Below are positions 1 to 6,091 of a stretch of DNA of 10,372 bases, piece after piece. The DNA comes from an uncultured Anaerolineaceae bacterium (lineage in GTDB: Bacteria > Chloroflexota > Anaerolineae > Promineifilales > Promineifilaceae), in the NCBI GenBank assembly GCA_937967805.1, contig CALBTC010000339.1, forward strand, positions 1-10,372, in the 5' to 3' direction. Both the position numbers and the translations under genes were made by a program. Every line of letters begins with the position of its first letter. Positions within the stretch are counted from its first letter, which is position 1. The notes under the pieces were generated by a model. The model saw nothing but the letters and a program-made list of their open reading frames with translations. It had not been told where the DNA came from and searched no databases.

Positions 1-32
1 GCATAAGATTTTAAACAGACGTATTCCGACGT

Positions 33-40
33 AAGGAGGA
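33..40 (+). promoter_or_regulatory. Ribosome binding site of the solute-binding protein gene
   Basis: AAGGAGGA lies 5 bases (counting from the GGAGG core) before the ATG at 45. It is a near-perfect Shine-Dalgarno sequence and fixes that start. Only 44 bases precede the gene, so its promoter cannot be judged. Confidence 0.85.
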
Positions 41-44
41 GAAA

Positions 45-1106
45 ATGTCTAAAAAACTGTTTCTTTGGTCACTGTTGTTTGTATTTGCCTTCGCGCTGGC
101 CGCCTGTGGCGGCGGCGAAGACACGGCAGAAGAACCGTATACCATTGGCGTTTCCAATGGGTTTGTTGGCAGCGAGTGGCGCACGCAGATGATTCAGGAC
201 CTGGAAGAGGTTAACCAGGAGTTCATGGATCAGGGCATCACCACAGAACTGGTCATCGAAAGCGCCGACGTGGACGTACAGGGCCAGATTCAGCAGATTC
301 AAAACCTGATCAACCGGGGCGTTGATGCCATCATCGTCAATCCTAATGATCAGACCGCGCTGAACCCCATCATCGAAGAAGCCACCGAACAAGGCATTGT
401 GGTCATCGCTGTGGATCAGGAAATCTCGGCCGAAGGGGCGTATAATGTGGTCATCGACCAGACAGAATGGGCCCGCATCAGCGCCCGCTGGTTGGCCGAG
501 CAGCTAGGCGGTTCCGGCGACGTCGTTTTGATTGAAGGCTTTGTCGGTCATCCCGCCAACGAAGCCCGCATGGACGGTGTGGAAGAGGTCTTCAGCGAAT
601 ACCCCGACATTAACGTCGTGGGCCGTGATACCGGTTCCTGGGATCAGGCCACGGGGCAGCAGGTCATGTCTGATTTCCTGGCTTCCCTGCCAAACATTGA
701 CGGCGTATGGACCCAAGACGGTATGGCTCTAGGCGTTCTGCAAGCTTTGGTCACGGCTAATCCAGATGAGTGGCCTGTGATGGCTGGAGAAGCCCGCGCC
801 GGGTTTATCAAATTATGGAATGAAGTACAAGAAACGATGAACCCAGACTTCACCACCATCGGTGTGGTCAACCCACCGGGAATTGGTGCCAGCGGTTTAC
901 GCGTGGCGGTTGAGATTTTGCAAGGCGGCACGGTAGATGAATCACAGTTGGCAGGGCCGTTTGGCAACTCGCTTTACGTACCCATTCCCGGCCAGGTAAC
1001 GGCCGAAAACTTCGATGAAACGTACGCTGAGGTGCAGGATCAACCGGATTCGTACACGCTGGATGGCATGATTACCCAGGAAGAAGCCGCCAGCTTCATG
1101 GAATAA
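45..1106 (+). CDS. Sugar-type ABC transporter solute-binding lipoprotein
   Basis: This is the extracytoplasmic receptor that captures the solute and delivers it to the permease pair encoded downstream. The 353-residue product opens with Lys-Lys at 3-4, a hydrophobic stretch (5-20) and a lipobox, Leu18-Ala-Ala-Cys21. Cleavage before Cys21 and lipid anchoring are therefore expected. A short Gly/Glu-rich linker (22-30) leads into a type I periplasmic-binding-protein fold of the ribose/galactose class (Peripla_BP_4-like). It begins with the first strand YTIGVSNGF (32-40) and has the family-typical repeat of 'GVDAIIVNPND' (92-102) followed by 'GIVVIAVDQE' (117-126). A second lobe starts near 158 (GDVVLIEG), with a 'NIDGVWTQDG' hinge-like segment at 217-226. 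Length is normal for the family. The gene is first in the operon and followed by a strong inverted repeat. Ligand class is inferred from the family and neighbours; the exact sugar, polyol or cyclitol is unknown. Confidence 0.93.
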   Translation: MSKKLFLWSLLFVFAFALAACGGGEDTAEEPYTIGVSNGFVGSEWRTQMIQDLEEVNQEFMDQGITTELVIESADVDVQGQIQQIQNLINRGVDAIIVNPNDQTALNPIIEEATEQGIVVIAVDQEISAEGAYNVVIDQTEWARISARWLAEQLGGSGDVVLIEGFVGHPANEARMDGVEEVFSEYPDINVVGRDTGSWDQATGQQVMSDFLASLPNIDGVWTQDGMALGVLQALVTANPDEWPVMAGEARAGFIKLWNEVQETMNPDFTTIGVVNPPGIGASGLRVAVEILQGGTVDESQLAGPFGNSLYVPIPGQVTAENFDETYAEVQDQPDSYTLDGMITQEEAASFME

Positions 1107-1108
1107 AT

Positions 1109-1170
1109 AGTGCGTGAAACGTGATGCGTGAAACGTGAGAAAAATCACGTTTCACGTTTCACGCATCACT
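1109..1170. repeat. Family A repeat: heptamer-built inverted repeat (hairpin)
   Basis: The gap between the solute-binding protein and the ATPase gene is almost filled by a tandem/inverted repeat. The unit GCGTGAAACGTGA occurs at 1112-1124 and 1126-1138. The 18 bases GTGATGCGTGAAACGTGA (1121-1138) have an exact reverse complement at 1152-1169, leaving 13 bases between the arms. The underlying period is 7 bases (TGAAACG, TGATGCG). RNA of this stretch would form a strong hairpin within the operon transcript. There is no T-run directly after the stem, so it is not a standard intrinsic terminator. The same 18-mer recurs at 7501-7518. Confidence 0.9.
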
Positions 1171-1184
1171 TGGGTTCAAAACGC

Positions 1185-2714
1185 ATGGCAAAAACCCGCG
1201 TCTCCCTCTCGGCCCAAAATATTGTCAAATGGTATGGCGGCGTCCAGGCTTTGGCCGACGGCACTCTGGAAGTTCAGTCAGGCGAAGTGGTGGCGCTGCT
1301 GGGGGCCAACGGCAGCGGTAAAAGCACGCTGAGCAAGGTGATCACCGGCGTGGTGGCGCCCAATGAAGGGGAACTGCTGTTGGATGATCAATCGGTTGAA
1401 TTCAGTTCACCTCAAGAAGCGCAGAATTTGGGGATTACGGCCGTTTACCAGGAACTCAGCCTCATCCCCGACATGTCCGTGGCCGAAAATATCTGGCTGG
1501 GACACCAGCCGATGAAGTGGGGACTCGTCGTCGACAAAAAGGTGATGCTGGCCCGAACACAGGAGCTGCTAGACCTGTTCGCCGGCACGGTGCAAGATTC
1601 TTTGCAGCCGGAAGAACCGGTTTCTGCCTTACCCCCGGACGAACGGCAAATTGTGGAAATTCTCAAGGCGCTCAGCCTCGATCCGCGTCTCATCATTCTG
1701 GACGAGGCCACCGCCAGCCTGGACAGCCAGCAGGTGGGCCGCCTGTTTGAGCTGGTGGCCGACTGGAAGGAACAGGGCAAAGCAATTGTATTTGTCTCAC
1801 ACCGCATGGACGAGATTTTTCGCGTGGCCGATCGGGCGGTGGTGCTGCGCAACGGCCGTTCCGTGGGCAGCGCCGTCATCAGCGAAACGGATGAACAGGC
1901 GTTGGTCAACATGATGGTGGGGGATGAAACGGCCGTGCCGCGCCAGCTCACCCTCGATCCTGTTTCTGAAGAAGCGGCCGTGCGCCTGAAGCTGGCCAAT
2001 ATCTGCTCCGACGTGCTGCAAGACGTCAGCCTGGCAGTGCGCGACGGCGAACTGCTGGGCATTGGCGGGCTGCAGGGCCAGGGTCAGTCTAACCTGCTCC
2101 GGGTTATTTTTGGCGATGTTTCCTTTACCGGAGAAATGACGTTGTCCGGCGAAGCGGTCCATTTCAGCCATCCCCGGCAGGCGATGCAGCACAACGTGGC
2201 TCTGGTCCCCGGCGACCGGGGCAGCGAAGGGCTGCTGCTCATCCGCTCCATTTTGGAAAACTTCCAGCTCCCCTCCTGGCAGCGCTACGGCTTCCCGCTA
2301 AACGTAGAAGAGGCCAAAGATGACGCCAAACGTGTCGCTGACGAGCTGAGCCTGGTGCGCTCCTCACTGGAGGCACCGGTGAGCAGCCTTAGCGGCGGCA
2401 ACGCGCAGAAGGTGGTCATTGGCAAATGGCTGCTGCGCGAACCAAAGCTGCTGCTGCTGAATGACCCAACCAAGGGCGTAGACGTGCATACCAAGCGGGA
2501 GTTTTACAATTTGCTGGCGGAACTGCGGCAGGAAGGCACGGCCATTTTGTTCTACAGCAGCGATGATGAAGAGCTGCTGGGCCTGTGCGACCGGGTGCTG
2601 GTGATGCTGGACGGCCGTATCAGCGCCGAACTCAGCGGCGACAAACTTACCCATACGCAGTTGGTCTCAGCCAGCATGTCCACCAATCGCAGCGAGGCGC
2701 AAGAAGCAACGTGA
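1185..2714 (+). CDS. Fused two-domain sugar ABC transporter ATPase (RbsA/MglA type)
   Basis: This cytoplasmic subunit powers solute uptake through the two permeases that follow. The 509 residues hold two ABC domains. Domain 1 has Walker A GANGSGKST (40-48), Q-loop region YQELSL (88-93), an altered signature around LPPDERQ (149-155) and Walker B LIILDEATASLD (169-180). Domain 2 has a Walker A-like GLQGQGQS (295-302) lacking the lysine, a canonical signature LSGGNAQK (402-409) and a Walker B variant LLLLNDPTKGVDV (422-434), with Asn-Asp where Asp-Glu is usual. Degenerate second domains are typical of this family. The frame is open back to a GTG at 1128, but that lies inside the family A repeat and would add 19 implausible residues. 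The ATG at 1185 fits the family N-terminus, though it has no clear Shine-Dalgarno sequence. Function is secure; transported solute is not known. Confidence 0.94.
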   Translation: MAKTRVSLSAQNIVKWYGGVQALADGTLEVQSGEVVALLGANGSGKSTLSKVITGVVAPNEGELLLDDQSVEFSSPQEAQNLGITAVYQELSLIPDMSVAENIWLGHQPMKWGLVVDKKVMLARTQELLDLFAGTVQDSLQPEEPVSALPPDERQIVEILKALSLDPRLIILDEATASLDSQQVGRLFELVADWKEQGKAIVFVSHRMDEIFRVADRAVVLRNGRSVGSAVISETDEQALVNMMVGDETAVPRQLTLDPVSEEAAVRLKLANICSDVLQDVSLAVRDGELLGIGGLQGQGQSNLLRVIFGDVSFTGEMTLSGEAVHFSHPRQAMQHNVALVPGDRGSEGLLLIRSILENFQLPSWQRYGFPLNVEEAKDDAKRVADELSLVRSSLEAPVSSLSGGNAQKVVIGKWLLREPKLLLLNDPTKGVDVHTKREFYNLLAELRQEGTAILFYSSDDEELLGLCDRVLVMLDGRISAELSGDKLTHTQLVSASMSTNRSEAQEAT

Positions 2715-2730
2715 GCATTTTAGCAAAAAT

Positions 2731-2790
2731 GGGACACAGATTAACACAGATGACACAGATTTTTTCTCTGCGCCTCTGCGTCTCTGCGTT
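2731..2790 (+). repeat. Family B repeat, copy 1
   Basis: About 60 bases between the ATPase gene and the first permease gene consist of ACACAGAT-type units (three copies, 2734-2759) followed by CTCTGCG-type units (three copies, 2766-2788). The reverse complement of 4757-4817 matches this stretch with about seven substitutions and one single-base gap by hand alignment, roughly 87 % identity. It is a dispersed intergenic element, not coding. Similar unit-built elements are common between genes in environmental bacterial genomes (general recollection). Confidence 0.85.
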
Positions 2791-2810
2791 AAAAATATCG
2801 CCATCGACAA

Positions 2811-2817
2811 GGGGAGG
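2811..2817 (+). promoter_or_regulatory. Ribosome binding site of first permease gene
   Basis: GGGGAGG sits only 3 bases before the ATG at 2821, closer than the usual 5-9. No better start with a site is seen nearby, and the encoded N-terminus is reasonable for the family. It lies about 20 bases past the end of family B copy 1. Confidence 0.7.
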
Positions 2818-2820
2818 TAT

Positions 2821-3795
2821 ATGATCGAACGATTGCAGCTCAAGTACGTCTCCTTGCGGCATCCTTATTTGTTTGCCCTGGCGCTGATGGTTGTGGCCGC
2901 GGTGGTGAACCTCATCCTCCAGCCCAATTTGCTGGAGCTGCGCGTGCTCAACGGCAATTTGCGCACGTTTTTACCGCTGATGATTGTCACCGTGGGGCAA
3001 GCTGTGGTGATTATGGGCAGCGGCATTGATTTGTCGGTGGGGGCAATGGTGTCGTTGGTAACGGCCGTTCTGGTCACCCAAATGTCGCTTGACGCCTCTG
3101 TGGGGCAAATTTTGCTGGTAATTTTGCTGGCCTGCGGCGTGGGCATGGCCGCCGGTGCCCTGAACGGCTTTGGCGTGGCCTGGCTGCGCCTGCCGCCCAT
3201 CGTGACCACCTATGCCACCTCATTTATATTTTCCGGGTTGGCGCTGTGGATTTTGCCCCGGCCCGGTGGCAATATGCCGGAGACGTTTGCCCGCTGGTAC
3301 CGGCAGGCGACGCCGCTCAGCATTCCGCTGGGGGTGTGGATTGCGGCCGTTTTGGTGCTGCTCTGGTATGTCTTGCGCAACACAAAGTATGGGGCTAATT
3401 TATTTGCGGTGGGGGGGAAGGCAGAGGCGGCGTATGCTACGGCCGTGCCTGTAACCCGCGTTTTATTCAGCACTTACGTCATCGCCGGGCTGATGGCCGC
3501 CCTGGCCGCGTTGGCCCTCACGCTGGGCACCAGCTCCGGCGACCCGCGCATCGGCGACGCCATGACCCTGGATTCTATCGTGGCCGTCGTTTTAGGCGGT
3601 ACCCGGCTTAGCGGAGGGCAGGGCGGCATTGCCGGTTCTATCCTTGGCGTCATTATCCTGGGCCTAATCCGCAACATCATCTCTTTTGCCGACGTGCCCA
3701 GCTGGTACCAGACGTTGGTCGATGCCCTCATCATCCTCATTGCCCTGGCCGGGCCTGGGCTTGTGCAGCTAATCCGCAGGCGAGGTCTCTCATGA
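2821..3795 (+). CDS. Sugar ABC transporter permease (RbsC/XylH-like), first of pair
   Basis: This integral membrane subunit of the importer belongs to the BPD_transp_2 class. The 324-residue product is strongly hydrophobic. Likely membrane segments include about 15-34, 51-66, 74-87, 96-120, 128-146, 168-185, 215-236, 250-262, 270-290 and 298-316. Family hallmarks are GSGIDLSVGAMVSL (66-79) and, late in the protein, DSIVAVVLGGTRLSGGQGG (251-269), the conserved cytoplasmic segment thought to face the ATPase. Length is normal (about 310-350). The stop overlaps the start of the next permease (ATGA at 3792-3795), indicating translational coupling and probably a heterodimeric channel. The two permeases resemble each other only moderately, so this is not a recent tandem duplication. 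Substrate is unassigned. Confidence 0.93.
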   Translation: MIERLQLKYVSLRHPYLFALALMVVAAVVNLILQPNLLELRVLNGNLRTFLPLMIVTVGQAVVIMGSGIDLSVGAMVSLVTAVLVTQMSLDASVGQILLVILLACGVGMAAGALNGFGVAWLRLPPIVTTYATSFIFSGLALWILPRPGGNMPETFARWYRQATPLSIPLGVWIAAVLVLLWYVLRNTKYGANLFAVGGKAEAAYATAVPVTRVLFSTYVIAGLMAALAALALTLGTSSGDPRIGDAMTLDSIVAVVLGGTRLSGGQGGIAGSILGVIILGLIRNIISFADVPSWYQTLVDALIILIALAGPGLVQLIRRRGLS

Positions 3796-4748
3796 GCAAA
3801 CTGCAATCGCTGAAACTCAACCCGCCGCTGATCGCCCTGATGCTGGCCATAGGTCTATTTTTTCTGGGCGGGCTCATCCGTCCCGGATTTGTCAACGCCA
3901 ATCAGGCGATCAATATCGTGCGGCTGGCGGCGTTTTTGGGCATCATCGCCGCCGGACAAACGTTAGTTATCCTAAGCGGCGGCGAAGGCATTGATTTGTC
4001 CATCGGAGCCGTGGTTACCCTGGCCGCTATCCTCGCTTTTCGCCTGAATGAAGGACAGAATGAGCTGGTGCCGTACGCGCTGGCTGTGGCTTTGGCTGCC
4101 GGAACCTTCATCGGCCTGCTCAACGGCCTGGGCGTGGCCTTCCTCAAAATTCCGCCGCTGGTCATGACGTTAGGCATGGCCGGCGTGGTGCAGGGGCTTA
4201 TTTTAGCCATCACCCAGGGCCAGATGATTGGCGACACGGCGCCGATTATGGGCCGGTATATCTCGGCACCGCTGCTGCTGGGCATTCCCGGCGTGGTCTT
4301 CATCTGGCTGATTCTGGCCGGGCTCATCTGGCTGCTGCTGGAACGGTCTGCCTATGGCAAGCAGCTGTACGGCATCGGCGTGAATCGCGTCACGTCCCGG
4401 CTGTCGGGTGTGCGCGTGCCGCTCATCGTCTTGGTAACTTACAGCCTCAGCGGCCTGCTAGCGGCGTTCGGTGGCTTTATGCTTCTGGGCTTTACCCAAA
4501 CCGTCTTTATGAATTTGGGCGGCCCTTACCTGTTTCCCTCGGTAGCGGCGGTGGTGGTAGGCGGCACGGCGCTTTCCGGCGGCAAGGGCAGCTACTGGGG
4601 CACGATGGCCGGGGCGCTGGTGCTCACGCTCATCACCAGCCTGCTTACGGCGATGCAGCTGCCGGAAGCGTTCCGGCAAATCACGTTAGGCGTTATTTTG
4701 TTGGTGTTGATTTCGGTATACGGCCGTCAACGCGGCCTCAGACAATAA
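3792..4748 (+). CDS. Sugar ABC transporter permease (RbsC/XylH-like), second of pair
   Basis: This is the partner permease of the same importer, 318 residues. It shows the same fold markers as its neighbour: GGEGIDLSIGAVVTL (63-77), a conserved 'NGLGVAFLKIPPLVMTLG' segment (111-128) and VAAVVVGGTALSGGKGSYWG (251-270). Around nine or ten hydrophobic segments are visible, for example 12-28, 44-61, 73-83, 95-113, 162-183, 209-233, 272-288 and 297-310. The ATG at 3792 overlaps the previous stop by 4 bases. A weak GCGAGG site at 3779-3784 lies inside the upstream gene, so coupling to the upstream gene likely drives translation. The gene ends at 4748, shortly before family B copy 2. The importer is therefore one binding protein, one fused ATPase and two different permeases, the standard CUT2 arrangement with a permease heterodimer. 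Confidence 0.93.
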   Translation: MSKLQSLKLNPPLIALMLAIGLFFLGGLIRPGFVNANQAINIVRLAAFLGIIAAGQTLVILSGGEGIDLSIGAVVTLAAILAFRLNEGQNELVPYALAVALAAGTFIGLLNGLGVAFLKIPPLVMTLGMAGVVQGLILAITQGQMIGDTAPIMGRYISAPLLLGIPGVVFIWLILAGLIWLLLERSAYGKQLYGIGVNRVTSRLSGVRVPLIVLVTYSLSGLLAAFGGFMLLGFTQTVFMNLGGPYLFPSVAAVVVGGTALSGGKGSYWGTMAGALVLTLITSLLTAMQLPEAFRQITLGVILLVLISVYGRQRGLRQ

Positions 4749-4756
4749 AAAAAGCC

Positions 4757-4817
4757 AACGCAGAGACGCGGAGACGCAGAGAAAAAATCTGCGTTCATCA
4801 GCGTTAATCTGCGTCCT
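4757..4817 (-). repeat. Family B repeat, copy 2 (inverted relative to copy 1)
   Basis: This 61-base stretch between the second permease and the oxidoreductase gene is the reverse complement of copy 1 at 2731-2790, about 87 % identical by hand alignment. Its arms also allow local pairing: AACGCAGA (4757-4764) with TCTGCGTT (4788-4795). It ends 6 bases before the AGAGGAG ribosome binding site of the next gene. Confidence 0.85.
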
Positions 4818-4823
4818 ATTTTC

Positions 4824-4830
4824 AGAGGAG
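4824..4830 (+). promoter_or_regulatory. Ribosome binding site of the oxidoreductase gene
   Basis: AGAGGAG lies 7 bases before the ATG at 4838 and supports that start. It is almost adjacent to family B copy 2, so structure in that repeat could affect access (inference). Confidence 0.8.
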
Positions 4831-4837
4831 AACGAAA

Positions 4838-6091
4838 ATGGAAACACTCAAACTTGGCATCGTTGGCGCGGGCTTTATTACCCGCTTTCAATCACGCGCC
4901 ATCGCTCAGATACGCAACATGGAGATCGCCGGCATCACTTCCCGCACCAAAGCCCACGCCGAAGATGTAGCCAAAGAGATTCGGGAGATGGGCATTGGCG
5001 AGGCGGTGGTTTACGATACCGTGGAGGAAATGGCCAACCACGTAGACGCCATCGCCATTTATTCGCCCAACTTCACCCGTATCGAAATTATGGAAAAGAT
5101 CGTTGATGCCGTGAAGAAAGGAGCCAACCTCAAAGGCGTCATTTGTGAAAAACCGCTGGGCCGCAACATGAAAGAGGCGCGCCGCCTCGTGGAACTGGCC
5201 GACGAAGCCAACCTGCGCACCGCTTACTTTGAAAACCAGATTTTCATGAAGCCCATCCAAAGCCAGCTGGCCCAGCTTACGCCGCAGCAAAAAACGATGG
5301 GCCCTTTGGTGCTCACCCGCTCTGCCGAAGAGCATGGCGGGCCGCACGAACCGTGGTTTTGGGACCCCACCCAGCAGGGCGGCGGCGTCTTGTCAGATAT
5401 GGGCTGCCACAGCATCGCCGTGGGCTGGTATGTGCTGACGCCCATCGGCAAGCCGCCGACGTTTTTGCAGCCCATCTCGGTAACGGCCGAAACCTCCCTG
5501 CTCAAGTGGGGCCTGCCGGAATGGCGGCAAAAATTGCTGGACCGCTTTGGCGTGGATTACAGCAAAACCCCCGCCGAAGATTTCGCCACGGGCATGGTTA
5601 CCTTCCGTAATCCGAAAACTGGACAAATCGCCAAAGCCCAATTTACCGATTCGTGGATGTTTGAAAAGCAGGGGCTGCGGCTGTTTATGGACGGCATGGG
5701 GCCGGGCTACGCCTTTGAGGTCAACACGCTGCGCTCCACGCTGGAGGTGTTCATCGGCGATGAGGCAGCGGACGCCATTGCCGATGCCGAAATGGCGCTG
5801 GAAAAGGCCACGGCCTCACGTGGGCTGCTGGCGGTGCAGTACAACGAGGCGGATCTGTACGGCTACACGGATGAAAACAAGGATGCAGCATCCGCCTTCC
5901 TGGCCGGGAAAGACGGGATGCTGCCGTGGCGCTATGGTTTGGAGATCACAAAGTTGGTGATGGCCGCGTACCTGTCTGCGGAGAGAGGGGAAACGATTGA
6001 TTTGTTGGATACGGCCGTACAGCAAGAGTTAGAAACATACATCCCCCTCATCCAACAGGGGCGCGGTGTTGAGGTGCTGCAAGTCTCGTAG
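4838..6091 (+). CDS. Gfo/Idh/MocA-family NAD(P)-dependent oxidoreductase
   Basis: A probable dehydrogenase, of the kind that oxidises a sugar, inositol or related polyol, acting in the cytoplasm on the product of the upstream importer. The 417-residue protein starts with a Rossmann fold: strand KLGIVGAGFI (5-14) carries the GxGxxG-type dinucleotide loop. The family motif EKPLGRN (104-110) supplies the conserved Lys105-Pro106 near the cofactor. In the second domain GGGVLSDMGCH (181-191) places the usual catalytic/substrate residues Asp187 and His191. It is somewhat longer than the common 330-400 residues, with an extended C-terminal region (about 300-417) that is not obviously a separate domain. 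A good ribosome site precedes the ATG. It is the last gene of the operon. Its TAG stop touches the stop of the convergent AAA ATPase gene. The family is broad, so reaction and substrate remain unassigned; a reductase or isomerising role is possible. Confidence 0.9.
   Translation: METLKLGIVGAGFITRFQSRAIAQIRNMEIAGITSRTKAHAEDVAKEIREMGIGEAVVYDTVEEMANHVDAIAIYSPNFTRIEIMEKIVDAVKKGANLKGVICEKPLGRNMKEARRLVELADEANLRTAYFENQIFMKPIQSQLAQLTPQQKTMGPLVLTRSAEEHGGPHEPWFWDPTQQGGGVLSDMGCHSIAVGWYVLTPIGKPPTFLQPISVTAETSLLKWGLPEWRQKLLDRFGVDYSKTPAEDFATGMVTFRNPKTGQIAKAQFTDSWMFEKQGLRLFMDGMGPGYAFEVNTLRSTLEVFIGDEAADAIADAEMALEKATASRGLLAVQYNEADLYGYTDENKDAASAFLAGKDGMLPWRYGLEITKLVMAAYLSAERGETIDLLDTAVQQELETYIPLIQQGRGVEVLQVS

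Noticed and set aside
5..10. TAAGAT upstream of the solute-binding gene as a -10 box
   Set aside because: It matches only 4 of 6 positions, and the -35 region would lie outside the window.
1109..1170. Family A repeat as a CRISPR array
   Set aside because: Units are 7 bases long, contiguous and inverted, with no spacers and no cas genes nearby.
1445..2062. Minus-strand open frame of about 205 codons inside the ATPase gene
   Set aside because: It is Ser/Arg-rich, typical of antisense reading of a GC-rich gene, and overlaps a certain coding region.
2731..4817. Inverted family B copies as terminal repeats of a composite transposon carrying the permeases
   Set aside because: The enclosed genes are essential parts of the operon, there is no transposase, and this repeat type lies in ordinary intergenic gaps.
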